Of a DNA stretch of 64,000 nt, positions 54,408-63,945 are shown piece by piece (position 1 is the first letter of the stretch; the number at the start of each line of letters is the position of its first letter). The translations under genes and the position numbers were made by a program. The stretch spans positions 28,234-92,233 of the forward strand of contig CAZNXJ010000021.1 of NCBI GenBank assembly GCA_964577115.1. The letters run 5' to 3'. The notes under the pieces were generated by a model. The model made no database searches. It was not told the DNA's origin and saw nothing but the letters and a program-made list of their open reading frames with translations. Source of the DNA: CAZNXJ01 sp964577115 (GTDB lineage: Bacteria; Planctomycetota; Planctomycetia; Pirellulales; Pirellulaceae).

Positions 54408-55463
54408 ATGATGCATCACCGATTCCCTCTTATTCTCGCCTGCGTGCTGCTCGCCGCACCGCCTTCGTTCGGGACGCCGGCCGCCGCCCAGGACGGGCTC
54501 GCCAAGGCCGCCACCTGGCACTCGCCGACGTATGCCGAGGTCCGCGCGCAGGTTTTCGAGTGGCTCGGCGGCGCCGAGCTTGATGAGGCTCAGCGTGCTC
54601 AGGCCAAGGCCCTGTGGCCGGAAGAGGAGGCCGGGGCGGGCGAGGTCGCCATCCTCGATCGGCTCGCGAAAACCATTGCCGAGGTGGTGCCCGGCGCCGC
54701 GCCGCTCGTCACCCAGTGCCAGCAGCCTCGGCCGCGTACCGGCCTGCCGTCGTTCGAGGTGCTTGCTGACGAGTCGCAGCCGCCGCTGGTCCGCACCAAC
54801 TTGCGACTGTTTTATGCGCGCTGGCTGATTCAAAACGAAATGTACGACGAAGCGCTCGACCAGATCGGTACGCTTGCTCCGCACGAGGTGGCCGCGCCGG
54901 CGACGCTACTGTTCCATCAAAGTGTCGCCCACCACCGGCTGCTACAGAAAGAAGAATGTCTTCCCAAAATCGCCAAGTTACTGGAAAACGAGCAGCAGAT
55001 TCCCCGCCGTTACCGCGAGCTAACGCGGCTCATGGCAGCCGACCTCACGCCGCTCCAGCCCGACACATTGGACGAAGTGTCGCGTATCATGGACAATGTC
55101 AGACGGCGACTCGACCTGGGCCGAGCCGGGCAGCGAGTTCGCAAGGAAGAGGACGACGTCGTCGCGAAGCTCGACAAGATGATTGAAGAGCTCGAGCAGC
55201 AGCAGCAACAACAGCAGCAACAAGCCGGTGGCGGAGGTGGCGGCTCCAACCGGCCCGCCGGGCAGCCGCTGGAAGACAGTGTGCCGGCGGGTGGTAGCGG
55301 CCCCGGCAACGTGGCGCGGAAAAATCTCGGTCGTGGCAGTGGCTGGGGAAACCTCCCGCCTAAAGAACGCGAAGAGGCGTTGCAGGAAATCACCAAGAAT
55401 TTGCCCGCCCATTATCGTGAAGTCGTCGAAGAGTATCTGCGTAAGCTGGCAACGTCGGAATAG
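54408..55463 (+). CDS. Secreted hypothetical protein with Gln- and Gly-rich segment
   Basis: 351 residues. AAGGAG precedes paired ATGs at 54408 and 54411, and the second has the better spacing. A signal peptide ends near AAAQDG. The middle is helical and holds ILDRLAKTIAEVVPG and a region predicted to pack as a helical repeat. Residues of about 262-285 contain a Gln run followed by GGGGGG, and the C-terminus has the segment GRGSGWGNLPPKEREEALQEI. It follows the low-complexity protein gene by 18 bases. No family was recognised. It is probably part of the same extracytoplasmic complex. Confidence 0.72.
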   Translation: MMHHRFPLILACVLLAAPPSFGTPAAAQDGLAKAATWHSPTYAEVRAQVFEWLGGAELDEAQRAQAKALWPEEEAGAGEVAILDRLAKTIAEVVPGAAPLVTQCQQPRPRTGLPSFEVLADESQPPLVRTNLRLFYARWLIQNEMYDEALDQIGTLAPHEVAAPATLLFHQSVAHHRLLQKEECLPKIAKLLENEQQIPRRYRELTRLMAADLTPLQPDTLDEVSRIMDNVRRRLDLGRAGQRVRKEEDDVVAKLDKMIEELEQQQQQQQQQAGGGGGGSNRPAGQPLEDSVPAGGSGPGNVARKNLGRGSGWGNLPPKEREEALQEITKNLPAHYREVVEEYLRKLATSE

Positions 55464-55473
55464 GTGCGCCGCG

Positions 55474-56709
55474 ATGATGAGGCTTTTCGAAGCAGTACTC
55501 CTCGCGGTGCTCCTCGCCGCTCCGGCTCACGCCGCGGAGCCGGTGACCGCCCGCCCTCTTTCCGGCGAGCCGGTCAAGGGCGAGCTGACCGCCATTACGA
55601 CCGAGAACGTCACGCTCGCCGTCGACGGCACGTCTCGGACGCTGAGCTCGGATCAATTGCAGCGCGTCGAGTTCAGCCGAACCCCGATGGACAGCGGGCA
55701 GCCGAGAGTGCTCGTCGAGCTGACCGATGGTAGCCGGGTTTGGGCCGAGTCGTTTACGGTGCGGCGTTCGAATGCCGCCATCACCGCCGATTCGCTCGAA
55801 CAGGAAATCCCCACGCGGATCATTCGTTCCGTGCTGCTACGAGACCAAGGCAACAACGCGGAACTGCACCAGCAGTGGCGCGCGTTTGTCGAGGCTGAGC
55901 ACGAGAAGGACGTGCTGGTGTACCGCCGCGAGGTGAACGGCGAACCGACGCTCGATATTCTCGAAGGCGTCGTGTACGACATCACCGCCGATGAAGTGGA
56001 CTTCGAATTCGACGGCGAGCGTCAGACGCTGAACCGCGGGCGAATCGAGGGAGTCATTTATTTCCACGTGCCTGGGACAACCGCGGCGCGGTCGCCCGTC
56101 TGCCGCGTCGTCGACGTCGCCGGCTCCGGCTGGATGGCGCATCGCTTGCAGCTCGATGGCGAGCGTCTGAAGATCGAAACCCCCGCGGGTCTGAAAGCCG
56201 AGCTGTCGCTGGCACGGATTCAGACGCTCGACTACGCCACCGGGAACATGGTGTATCTCAGCGAGCTCGCCTGGGAAAACTTCACGCACCGCCCGCTGCT
56301 CGGCGGACTTGCCAAAATCCCGTCGTTCCGAGCCTATTACAAACCGCAGCGCGACCGCGGTTTTGGCGGCCATCCTCTGCGGCTAGGCGGTACGACGTAC
56401 GATCGTGGCCTCTCGGTGTGCAGTCACACGGAAATTACCTATCGTCTGCCGGCGGAGTTCCGCCGCTTTCGCGCCCTGGTGGGGATCGACGACCGAGTGC
56501 GCGGTGGCGAAATCCCGAGCGGCGTCATGCTGACGGTGCAGGGCGACGACAAGACGCTCTTCGAACAGCCCGTGAACGTCGAAGACGGCCCGATCGAGCT
56601 GGACGTGGACGTGACCGGGGTTCGGCGTCTGAAAATCATCGTCGGGTACGGCCGCGACGGGGATGTCGCGGATTACTTGGACCTCTGTGATGCGAGGTTG
56701 ACCAAATGA
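55474..56709 (+). CDS. Secreted NPCBM-domain protein
   Basis: 411 residues. ATG 55474 with AGGTG eight bases upstream begins a signal peptide (core LLAVLLAAPAHA). The N-terminal two-thirds is beta-rich with repeated short motifs (GELTAITTENVTLAVDG). The C-terminal 140 residues match the NPCBM carbohydrate-binding module: GGHPLRLGGTTYDRGLSVCS, then RFRALVGIDDRV and RRLKIIVGYGRDGD, with the closing DYLDLCDARL. Such modules bind glycans in planctomycetes and glycosidases. It overlaps the protease gene in an ATGA, so it may deliver or tether that protease to a glycan. Confidence 0.85.
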   Translation: MMRLFEAVLLAVLLAAPAHAAEPVTARPLSGEPVKGELTAITTENVTLAVDGTSRTLSSDQLQRVEFSRTPMDSGQPRVLVELTDGSRVWAESFTVRRSNAAITADSLEQEIPTRIIRSVLLRDQGNNAELHQQWRAFVEAEHEKDVLVYRREVNGEPTLDILEGVVYDITADEVDFEFDGERQTLNRGRIEGVIYFHVPGTTAARSPVCRVVDVAGSGWMAHRLQLDGERLKIETPAGLKAELSLARIQTLDYATGNMVYLSELAWENFTHRPLLGGLAKIPSFRAYYKPQRDRGFGGHPLRLGGTTYDRGLSVCSHTEITYRLPAEFRRFRALVGIDDRVRGGEIPSGVMLTVQGDDKTLFEQPVNVEDGPIELDVDVTGVRRLKIIVGYGRDGDVADYLDLCDARLTK

Positions 56710-58490
56710 AGACGGCGCTGCTGCGGGCCATTGTCATACTGGCGGTCGTAGGAATCGGCTCCGGATCGTTCCGCGTACTCGGTGCCGTGGAGGTTCCCGC
56801 CGCCGTGCGCGAGGCCGAGCAGCAGCGGATCGAAGCGGTGGCCCGCGCAACGCAAGCGGCAGTCTGCGTCTTCGGCACCGATGGTCAAGGAGGCGGGAGC
56901 GGCGTGGTCATCACCCCCGACGGCTATGCGCTGACGAACTTCCACGTGGCGCAGCCGTGCGGCGATCACATGAAATGCGGAATGGCAGACGGGAACGTGT
57001 ACGACGCGGTGATCGTCGGCGTCGATCCGACCGGCGACGTGGCGCTCATCCGGCTGCTCGGTCGCGATGATTTTCCCACCGCGGAAATGGCCGATAGCGA
57101 CACGGTCCGCGTCGGGGATTGGTGCTTCGCGATCGGTAATCCGTTCCTGCTGGCGACCGATCTCCAGCCGACGCTTTCCTACGGCATCGTCTCGGGCGTT
57201 CACCGTTATCAATATCCGGCCGGCACGCTGCTCGAATACGCCGACTGCATCCAAACCGATGCCGCCATCAATCCAGGTAACTCGGGCGGCCCGCTGTTCA
57301 ACGCCGACGGCCAGCTCATCGGCATCAATGGGCGGGGCTCGTTCGAGAAGCGCGGGCGCGTCAATGTCGGTGTCGGGTATGCGATCTCGATCAACCAGAT
57401 CAAGCATTTTCTCGGTTACCTGCGCAGTGGCCGGATCGTCGACCACGCGACGCTCGGCGCCACCGTTGCGTCGGACGGCGATGGCCGCGTGGTCGTGTCG
57501 AACATTCTCGAGAACTCCGATGCGTGGCGGCGCGGGCTCCGCTACGGCGACGAGATCATCGCGTTCGGCGGCCGGCGCATCACCACAGTGAACGGATTCA
57601 AGAACGTGCTGGGGATTTACCCGCGCGGCTGGCGCGTGCCACTGACCTATCAGCGCAACGGCGAACGCTTCGACATCGTCGTTCGACTGGCCGGCGTGCA
57701 TACACAAGAACAGCTCATCGAAAGCGTACAGCGCGCTCCCGACGTGCCCGATCCGCGGCCCGAGCCGAAGCAGCCTCGGCCCGGCCAGCCGATGCCTGGC
57801 GACCCGCATGGGAAAACCTCCGGTGACCAGCGCCGCATGCCGCCAGAAGTTGCAGCGCAGTTCGAAGCGCGCCGCGGGTACGCCAACTACTATTTCAACC
57901 GGCTGAATCGCGATCGCGTGTGGAATGCCTTCCTGGCCCATGGCGATTTCCAGCCCGTGCCGACGGACTGGAAGCTCGAGGGCGAATCGGCGATGAGCCG
58001 CGTGGAAGTGCATCTCGGTGAGACAGAAGTCTTCGCGCGCTTGCCGGACGGGCCAGCTCGGCTCGATTTGACCGCCGACCTCTCGGTGCAACTGGTTCCC
58101 GGTGGCAATGCCCATCTCCTGATGGCTCTTCACCTTTGGAAACGGCTCTTGGCCCTGGGACCGGAGCGTTACGGCGAGGTATATTACCTGGGTGAGGCGC
58201 CGCTGCCGGGCCGCGAGGGGCTGTTCGATGTATTGGTAGCGACGCACGACGTGTTTGAATCGCGCTTTTACTTCGATCCGGTCAGCGGCCGTATGGTCGC
58301 CATGGAGATGTCACCCGATAACGACCAGGATCCGTGCGAGATCCTGTTCGACGATTTCCAAACGGTGGAAGGCCGACTGGTTCCGCATCGGATGGAGGTC
58401 TATATCGGGACCACGCCTTTGGCGGACCTGCACATCAAAACCGTGGCGTTCGGTCAGCCGCGTAAGCAGGAGGCTGCTCGTGATCCCTAA
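56706..58490 (+). CDS. HtrA/Deg-type periplasmic serine protease with PDZ domain
   Basis: 594 residues. After a signal sequence, the chymotrypsin-like domain has an intact triad: H80 in LTNFHVAQ, D111 in DPTGDVALI and S193 in NPGNSGGPL. A PDZ domain (VVVSNILENSDAWRRGL, then GDEIIAFGG) follows, and a C-terminal domain of about 230 residues with no known fold is attached. HtrA proteases degrade or refold damaged envelope proteins. Its start overlaps the NPCBM gene and its 3' end overlaps the next protease-like gene by 11 bases. It is the only active-looking member of the three. Confidence 0.9.
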   Translation: MKTALLRAIVILAVVGIGSGSFRVLGAVEVPAAVREAEQQRIEAVARATQAAVCVFGTDGQGGGSGVVITPDGYALTNFHVAQPCGDHMKCGMADGNVYDAVIVGVDPTGDVALIRLLGRDDFPTAEMADSDTVRVGDWCFAIGNPFLLATDLQPTLSYGIVSGVHRYQYPAGTLLEYADCIQTDAAINPGNSGGPLFNADGQLIGINGRGSFEKRGRVNVGVGYAISINQIKHFLGYLRSGRIVDHATLGATVASDGDGRVVVSNILENSDAWRRGLRYGDEIIAFGGRRITTVNGFKNVLGIYPRGWRVPLTYQRNGERFDIVVRLAGVHTQEQLIESVQRAPDVPDPRPEPKQPRPGQPMPGDPHGKTSGDQRRMPPEVAAQFEARRGYANYYFNRLNRDRVWNAFLAHGDFQPVPTDWKLEGESAMSRVEVHLGETEVFARLPDGPARLDLTADLSVQLVPGGNAHLLMALHLWKRLLALGPERYGEVYYLGEAPLPGREGLFDVLVATHDVFESRFYFDPVSGRMVAMEMSPDNDQDPCEILFDDFQTVEGRLVPHRMEVYIGTTPLADLHIKTVAFGQPRKQEAARDP

Positions 58491-59502
58491 GCTGCTTGCC
58501 GTCGTCACGGCGCTCGGATTGGTAGGCACCGCAGCGAGCGTCCGCGGAGAAATCTCTGCCCGCCGTTCGTTCGCGGATACGATTGCCGATATCCAACCGA
58601 AGATCGTGAAGATCTATGGTGCCGGCGGGCTCCAGGGACTCGAGCCGTATCAGAGCGGCTTTTTAATTACGCCCACCGGTCATATTCTGACCGTCTGGAG
58701 CTACGTACTCGATACCGACTACATCGGCGTGACGCTAAACGACGGCCGGCGGTATCCCGCTCAACTGGTCGGCGCGGATCCCCGGCTGGAAATCGCCGTG
58801 CTTAAGATCGACGCTGACGACCTCGATCATTTTGTGCTCTCCGATGCCGCCACCGTGGAAACCGGGGCGCGGGTGCTCGCGTTCAGCAATCTGTTTGGTG
58901 TTGCGACGGGGGACGAGCCGGCCAGCGTGCTGCACGGTATCGTGTCGGCGAAAACCCAATTGAACGCTCGCCGCGGGGCCTTCCAGAGCACCTACCAGGG
59001 CCCCGTGCTGGTGCTTGACGCAATGACGAACAATCCCGGTGCGGCGGGGGGAGCACTAACGGACGCCAGCGGCCGTCTGCTCGGCCTACTTGGCAAGGAA
59101 CTTCGCAATTCGCTGACCAACACGTGGCTAAACTATGCCGTGCCGGTGGAATCGCTGCAAAGTTCCGTCGACGACATTCTCGCGGGTCGCGTTCCTGCGC
59201 CGCGGGGCGAGCCCTCCTCGGATAGGCCGTCGGATCCAATGACGCTCGCCATACTCGGCGTCGTCCTCGTGCCCGATATCCTGCCGAAGACGCCTCCCTT
59301 CATCGATCAGGTGCTGCCGGGATCGCCTGCCGAACAAGCGGGCCTGCAGCCAGATGATCTCATCCTGTTTGTCAACGAGCGCATGGCGACCTCGTGCAAG
59401 TCGCTGCGGGACGAGCTGTCGTATGTCGATCGCATTGACCCGGTGCGGCTGACCGTGCAGCGCGACCAGGAGTTGGTGGAAGTTGAACTGCGCGTCGAGT
59501 GA
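58480..59502 (+). CDS. HtrA-like pseudoprotease with PDZ domain
   Basis: 340 residues. GTG 58480 has AGGAGG six bases upstream, a clear choice over upstream frame. A short signal sequence leads to a trypsin-like domain with every catalytic position changed: the His position reads LTVWSYV (S74), the Asp position DPRLEIAVL (E104), and the Ser motif NPGAAGGAL (A189). The PDZ domain (IDQVLPGSPAEQAGL, QPDDLILFVN) is intact. The loss of all three residues with a well-kept fold suggests a structural or regulatory role, for example binding substrates for the active neighbour. Confidence 0.85.
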   Translation: MIPKLLAVVTALGLVGTAASVRGEISARRSFADTIADIQPKIVKIYGAGGLQGLEPYQSGFLITPTGHILTVWSYVLDTDYIGVTLNDGRRYPAQLVGADPRLEIAVLKIDADDLDHFVLSDAATVETGARVLAFSNLFGVATGDEPASVLHGIVSAKTQLNARRGAFQSTYQGPVLVLDAMTNNPGAAGGALTDASGRLLGLLGKELRNSLTNTWLNYAVPVESLQSSVDDILAGRVPAPRGEPSSDRPSDPMTLAILGVVLVPDILPKTPPFIDQVLPGSPAEQAGLQPDDLILFVNERMATSCKSLRDELSYVDRIDPVRLTVQRDQELVEVELRVE

Positions 59503-59536
59503 CGGCGAATGCCGTGTTAGCCGAGGAAAGCCGCTC

Positions 59537-61531
59537 ATGATCATTCCCCAGCCGGGTTGTCGCCGCCAACGGGCGCAGAACCTTTGGATGGTCGCCATCG
59601 CCGCCGTGCTCATCCTGGCCCCATCGCGCGCCCCCGCGTTGCAGCCAGTCGACATCGGCCAATTGGAAGAAGAGGCAATTCAGGCCAGCGTCGATCATGT
59701 CGCGGAAAGCGTCGTGCGTATCGAAACGCTAGGGGGCTTGGAACGCGTCGAGGGCGTGACGCTGGGCTTTGGCCCAACGACTGGCCTGGTGGTCAGCGAA
59801 GACGGGTTCATCGTTTCGAGCGCCTTCGGCTTCGTGCACCAGCCCACGTCGATCCTCGTAACGCGAGCGAATGGCGAGCGCGCAGCGGCGCGTGTGGTGG
59901 CTCGCGACGAGAGCCGGATGCTCGTACTGCTGAAGGCCGATTTCGGCTCGCCGCTCCCCGTGCCGGAAGCGGTGCCGCGCGAACAAATGCGCGTTGGCCA
60001 GTGGACGATCGCCGTGGGACGGACGTTTTCCGTCGAGCAGCCCAATGTGTCGGTCGGCGTGCTCAGCGCGACAAACCGCATCTGGGGGAAAGCGATCCAA
60101 ACGGACGCGAAGATATCGCCGAGCAACTACGGGGGGCCACTGATCGACATCGAAGGGCGAGTGCTCGGCGTGCTCGTACCGCTCTCACCGCAAGGCGAGA
60201 CGGAAATGGCCGGCGCGGAATGGTATGACTCGGGAATCGGCTTTGCCGTGCCACTGGTCGACATCCAGGCGCGGCTCGACACCTGGAAGCAGGGCCAGGA
60301 CCTCAAACCGGGCCTGCTGGGAATTTCTCCCAAAGGTCAGAACGAGTTGCTCGATGAAGCCGTCATCGGCGTGGTGCGATTCAAGTCGCCAGCCGAGCTG
60401 GCGGGATTAAAAGTCGATGACAAGATTGTGTCAGCGAACGGCGAGCCGATTCGGCGGATCGCCCAATTGAAGCATGTTCTCGGACGGCTGTACGCCGGTG
60501 ATACGCTGACGCTCGAAGTGCTGCGCAATGGCGAAAAAATTACGGCCAGCGCGACGCTCGTGGGCGAGCTGATCCCGTATACGCACCCGTTCCTCGGCAT
60601 CCTGCCGCTGCGCGGCCCCGATGAACAGCCCGGCATTCCGATCCGCTTTGTGTACCCGGCCAGCCCGGCTGCCGAGGCGGGGATGGTCGCTGGCGACCGG
60701 CTGCTGGCGTGGAATGGCGAGGCCGTCGAGGACACCGAGGCGGCTCAGCAATTGGCCGGGCAGCAGACCGCGGGCGATACGATCCGCGTGCGGTGGCGGC
60801 ACGGCGAGGAGGAACTGGAAAAAGAAATTACCCTCGCCGCGCTCCCGTCCGAGGTGCCCGACAGCTTGCCCGAAGCGCGCGGAGAATTGCCCGAGTTCGC
60901 GGGCGAACGCCCGGAGGTCGGCCGTGTCGACGTGAAGCTGCCCGAAGAACCGAACCTCTGCGTGGCCTGGGTACCAGAATCCTATGATCCGCGCGCCAAG
61001 TACGGGTTATTGGTCGTGCTGCACCCAAGCGGCCAGTACGATGCGCAGCAGATCATCGATGCGTGGAAGGACGCCTGCGAGCAGCATGACCTGATCCTGC
61101 TCGCTCCACAGGCCACCGACCAGCTCTGGCGCCCCACCGAGCTGGCACTGGTGCGAAAGACGATCGAGCAGCTGCGGGGCCGCTACCAGATTGATGCGCA
61201 GCGGATCGTCGTGCACGGCACGGAAGCGGGCGGAGCGATGGCATATCTCGCGGCGCTGACCGAGCGGGACCTGATTCGCGGAGTGGCGCCGGTGGGGATC
61301 GCCCTGCCGCCACGCGTTCAGGTTCCTGAAAACGATCCCCTCCAGCGACTCGCCATTTTTACCGCCAAGATCAACGCGCCGCGGGTGGGTGAAGCGATCG
61401 AGCGGGGGATCGAACGGCTGCGCGAGCTTAAGTATCCTGTGACGGTCATCGAGCTCACCAGCCCCGGCGGTCTGAGCGACGAACAGCGTCGACAGCTCGC
61501 GCGCTGGACCGATACACTCGACCGGCTCTAG
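59537..61531 (+). CDS. HtrA-like pseudoprotease with two PDZ domains fused to an inactive alpha/beta-hydrolase domain
   Basis: 664 residues. ATG 59537 follows GAGGA. After a signal sequence the trypsin-like domain again lacks the triad: VSSAFGFV at the His site, DESRMLVLL at the Asp site and SPSNYGGPL (Y198) at the Ser site. Two PDZ domains follow (VRFKSPAELAGLKVDDKI and VYPASPAAEAGMVAGDRLL). The last 200 residues resemble a feruloyl-esterase/PHB-depolymerase alpha/beta-hydrolase (GLLVVLHPSGQYD), but the nucleophile elbow reads HGTEAGG with Glu instead of Ser. Both enzyme folds appear inactive, which points to a binding scaffold working with the protease two genes upstream. Confidence 0.82.
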   Translation: MIIPQPGCRRQRAQNLWMVAIAAVLILAPSRAPALQPVDIGQLEEEAIQASVDHVAESVVRIETLGGLERVEGVTLGFGPTTGLVVSEDGFIVSSAFGFVHQPTSILVTRANGERAAARVVARDESRMLVLLKADFGSPLPVPEAVPREQMRVGQWTIAVGRTFSVEQPNVSVGVLSATNRIWGKAIQTDAKISPSNYGGPLIDIEGRVLGVLVPLSPQGETEMAGAEWYDSGIGFAVPLVDIQARLDTWKQGQDLKPGLLGISPKGQNELLDEAVIGVVRFKSPAELAGLKVDDKIVSANGEPIRRIAQLKHVLGRLYAGDTLTLEVLRNGEKITASATLVGELIPYTHPFLGILPLRGPDEQPGIPIRFVYPASPAAEAGMVAGDRLLAWNGEAVEDTEAAQQLAGQQTAGDTIRVRWRHGEEELEKEITLAALPSEVPDSLPEARGELPEFAGERPEVGRVDVKLPEEPNLCVAWVPESYDPRAKYGLLVVLHPSGQYDAQQIIDAWKDACEQHDLILLAPQATDQLWRPTELALVRKTIEQLRGRYQIDAQRIVVHGTEAGGAMAYLAALTERDLIRGVAPVGIALPPRVQVPENDPLQRLAIFTAKINAPRVGEAIERGIERLRELKYPVTVIELTSPGGLSDEQRRQLARWTDTLDRL

Positions 61532-61643
61532 GGCGAGCGTCTGTGTGACACACTGCCTCGTGGATGGCAGCGTCGTGGATGGCAGCATGTCGGACACGAC
61601 GCGAAGGGCTACCATTTCCTCAACTTTCAGGTTGTAGTGCGAA

Positions 61644-61967
61644 TTGCAAGGGCAATGGGATTGGCGCCGGTTTAGCCTCGGGGTGTTTGCGCTCGGGCTG
61701 CTGGCCACGGCCCTGCTAATGTGGGCAACTGCGCCGGCCGGCGAGTTCGTGCGTAATACGTGCCTGCGCGCGGGGCTGGTGCTCGGCGCGCTGTGGCTCG
61801 CCTATCCGCAGCTAGTCGAACTTTTCGCGCGGTTCTCGCCGAGCACCATATTTGGCACGCTGGCGCTTTTGATGGTCCTCATCATTCGCCCGAAGGCGGT
61901 CGTCTACCTATTGCCGCTTGTCGCCGTGCTGCTTGTTCTGAAATTCCTTCGCTGGCTCCTACGCTGA
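61644..61967 (+). CDS. Small membrane protein, three to four helices
   Basis: About 107 residues from the TTG at 61644, though the true start is unclear. Hydrophobic stretches are GVFALGLLATALLMWA, LVLGALWLAYPQLVELFA and a final TLALLMVLIIRPKAVVYL region continuing into a last helix. I recognise no family. It lies between the protease-like genes and the isomerase-like gene on the same strand. Confidence 0.6.
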   Translation: MQGQWDWRRFSLGVFALGLLATALLMWATAPAGEFVRNTCLRAGLVLGALWLAYPQLVELFARFSPSTIFGTLALLMVLIIRPKAVVYLLPLVAVLLVLKFLRWLLR

Positions 61968-62112
61968 CCGGATCCCACCGGCTCCCTATCTGTGCGGTCC
62001 ATGCGGCGCGTAGCCTTTGCGTCCTTGCCATTCCTCCGTTCACGCTTTACGATGCGGCAGGCTTACAGGGCCTTGGTCAGTTCATGAGGAAACGCATCTA
62101 AGGAGCGAAACT

Positions 62113-62961
<849 letters not shown>

Positions 62962-63044
62962 ACCGTCCTCGGCTCTTCAGGCCGTTTATCTTGCGACGAG
63001 GCCACTCTAAGCCGCGACAAAACGCGATTCGGCAGCCCATCCAC

Positions 63045-63216
63045 CAACCAACCGGCCTGCCGCAACGCGGCGGCCTTCGCGTGGTCCCGCCGCATGGAGA
63101 ACCGCGAAGCGGTGGATCCCAAGGCAGCCCAGGGGAAGGGCTGAAGGCCCGCACCCCTGGGTGTGAGGCCGCGAACACGCGTACACCCACGCACCAATCG
63201 CGTCGCGATTCCATCC
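63045..63216 (+). repeat. Structured dispersed repeat, copy A
   Basis: Starts at AACCAACCGGCCTGCCGC and ends near GATTCCATCC. The core has CCCAGGGG (63128-63135) and CCCCTGGG (63154-63161) as a perfect inverted pair around GGGCT-GAA-GGCCC. An ACCGC-GAA-GCGGT palindrome precedes it. It matches copy C almost base for base in the opposite orientation. Confidence 0.85.
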
Positions 63217-63224
63217 AATCCGCC

Positions 63225-63370
63225 AACCAACCGGCCTGCCGCAACGCGGCGGCCTCCGCGGGGCCCCACCGGACAAAGAACCGCGAAGCGGTGGATCCCA
63301 AGGTAGCCCAGGGGAAGGGCTGAAGGCCCGCACCCCTGGGGGCGAGGCGGCGAACCGCGCTCACCCCCAC
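63225..63370 (+). repeat. Structured dispersed repeat, copy B
   Basis: Same order of elements as copy A, separated from it by only eight bases. The segment between the GCGGCGGCC block and the ACCGC palindrome differs, and the 3' end is shorter. Confidence 0.85.
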
Positions 63371-63506
63371 ACAATGCGCCCCCGATGCCACGGTGCGCGG
63401 GAACCAACCATTGCGTTCATGATCCCATTACCCCACCAACACGCATTGAGACCCACCGCGCCATTCCAACCGATTCGCGGGTTCACCGTACATGCGGTGA
63501 TTAACG

Positions 63507-63545
63507 ACACACGATGAGTCGGCCGGAGGCCGACTCATCGTGTGT
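63507..63545. repeat. Perfect 18-bp inverted repeat, 3-base loop
   Basis: Arms 63507-63524 and 63528-63545 are exact inverted complements around GGA, one of the longest perfect hairpins in the window. A run of seven A follows, but there is no T run on either exit side, so a standard terminator is unlikely. Confidence 0.85.
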
Positions 63546-63610
63546 TCAAAAAAATTGCGCGTCGTTTTGATGGTGCATACGGCGTCGATGGTTGGACGCA
63601 TTGATGGAAC

Positions 63611-63656
63611 ACGTTGTGGGAATGTCGCGGCGGTCGCCGCGACATTCCAACAACGT
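63611..63656 (+). terminator. 22-bp near-perfect hairpin followed by a T-rich tract
   Basis: Arms 63611-63632 and 63635-63656 pair at 21 of 22 positions around a two-base loop. AATTCTTTTTGTTTT follows, so it looks like a strong intrinsic terminator on the plus strand, yet no gene ends nearby. It may be part of a mobile or repetitive element. Confidence 0.5.
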
Positions 63657-63714
63657 AATTCTTTTTGTTTTCCCATCGATCGGCGCGAGCGCGCAATGGG
63701 AACGGCGCGACGTT

Positions 63715-63883
63715 GGATGGAATCGCGACGCGATTGGTGCGTGGGTGTACGCGTGTTCGCCGCCTCACACCCAGGGGTGCGGGCCTTCAGCCCTTCCCCT
63801 GGGCTACCTTGGGATCCACCGCTTCGCGGTTCGCGGTTCGAAGGGGCGACGCGATGGCCGCCGCGTTGCGGCAGGCCGGTTGG
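63715..63883 (-). repeat. Structured dispersed repeat, copy C (inverted)
   Basis: Reverse complement of copy A from the CGCGATTCCATCC end to the ACCAACCGGCCTGCC end, including the CCCAGGGG/CCCCTGGG core. The variable segment contains CGCGTCGCCCCTTCGAACC, also present in copy D. Confidence 0.85.
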
Positions 63884-63945
63884 TGCGCGGATTGGCGTGA
63901 GGCGCGGCGCGGATGAATCCTCGAACCGCATGGCCCCGGTGTGAG

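Noticed and set aside
56673..58247. 524-codon open frame on the minus strand
   Set aside because: It lies fully opposite the active HtrA gene, has Arg/His-rich composition and no family features. It is a shadow caused by high GC.
63045..63370. Repeats at the window end as a CRISPR array
   Set aside because: Units are about 150-170 bp, in both orientations, with no short spacer pattern.
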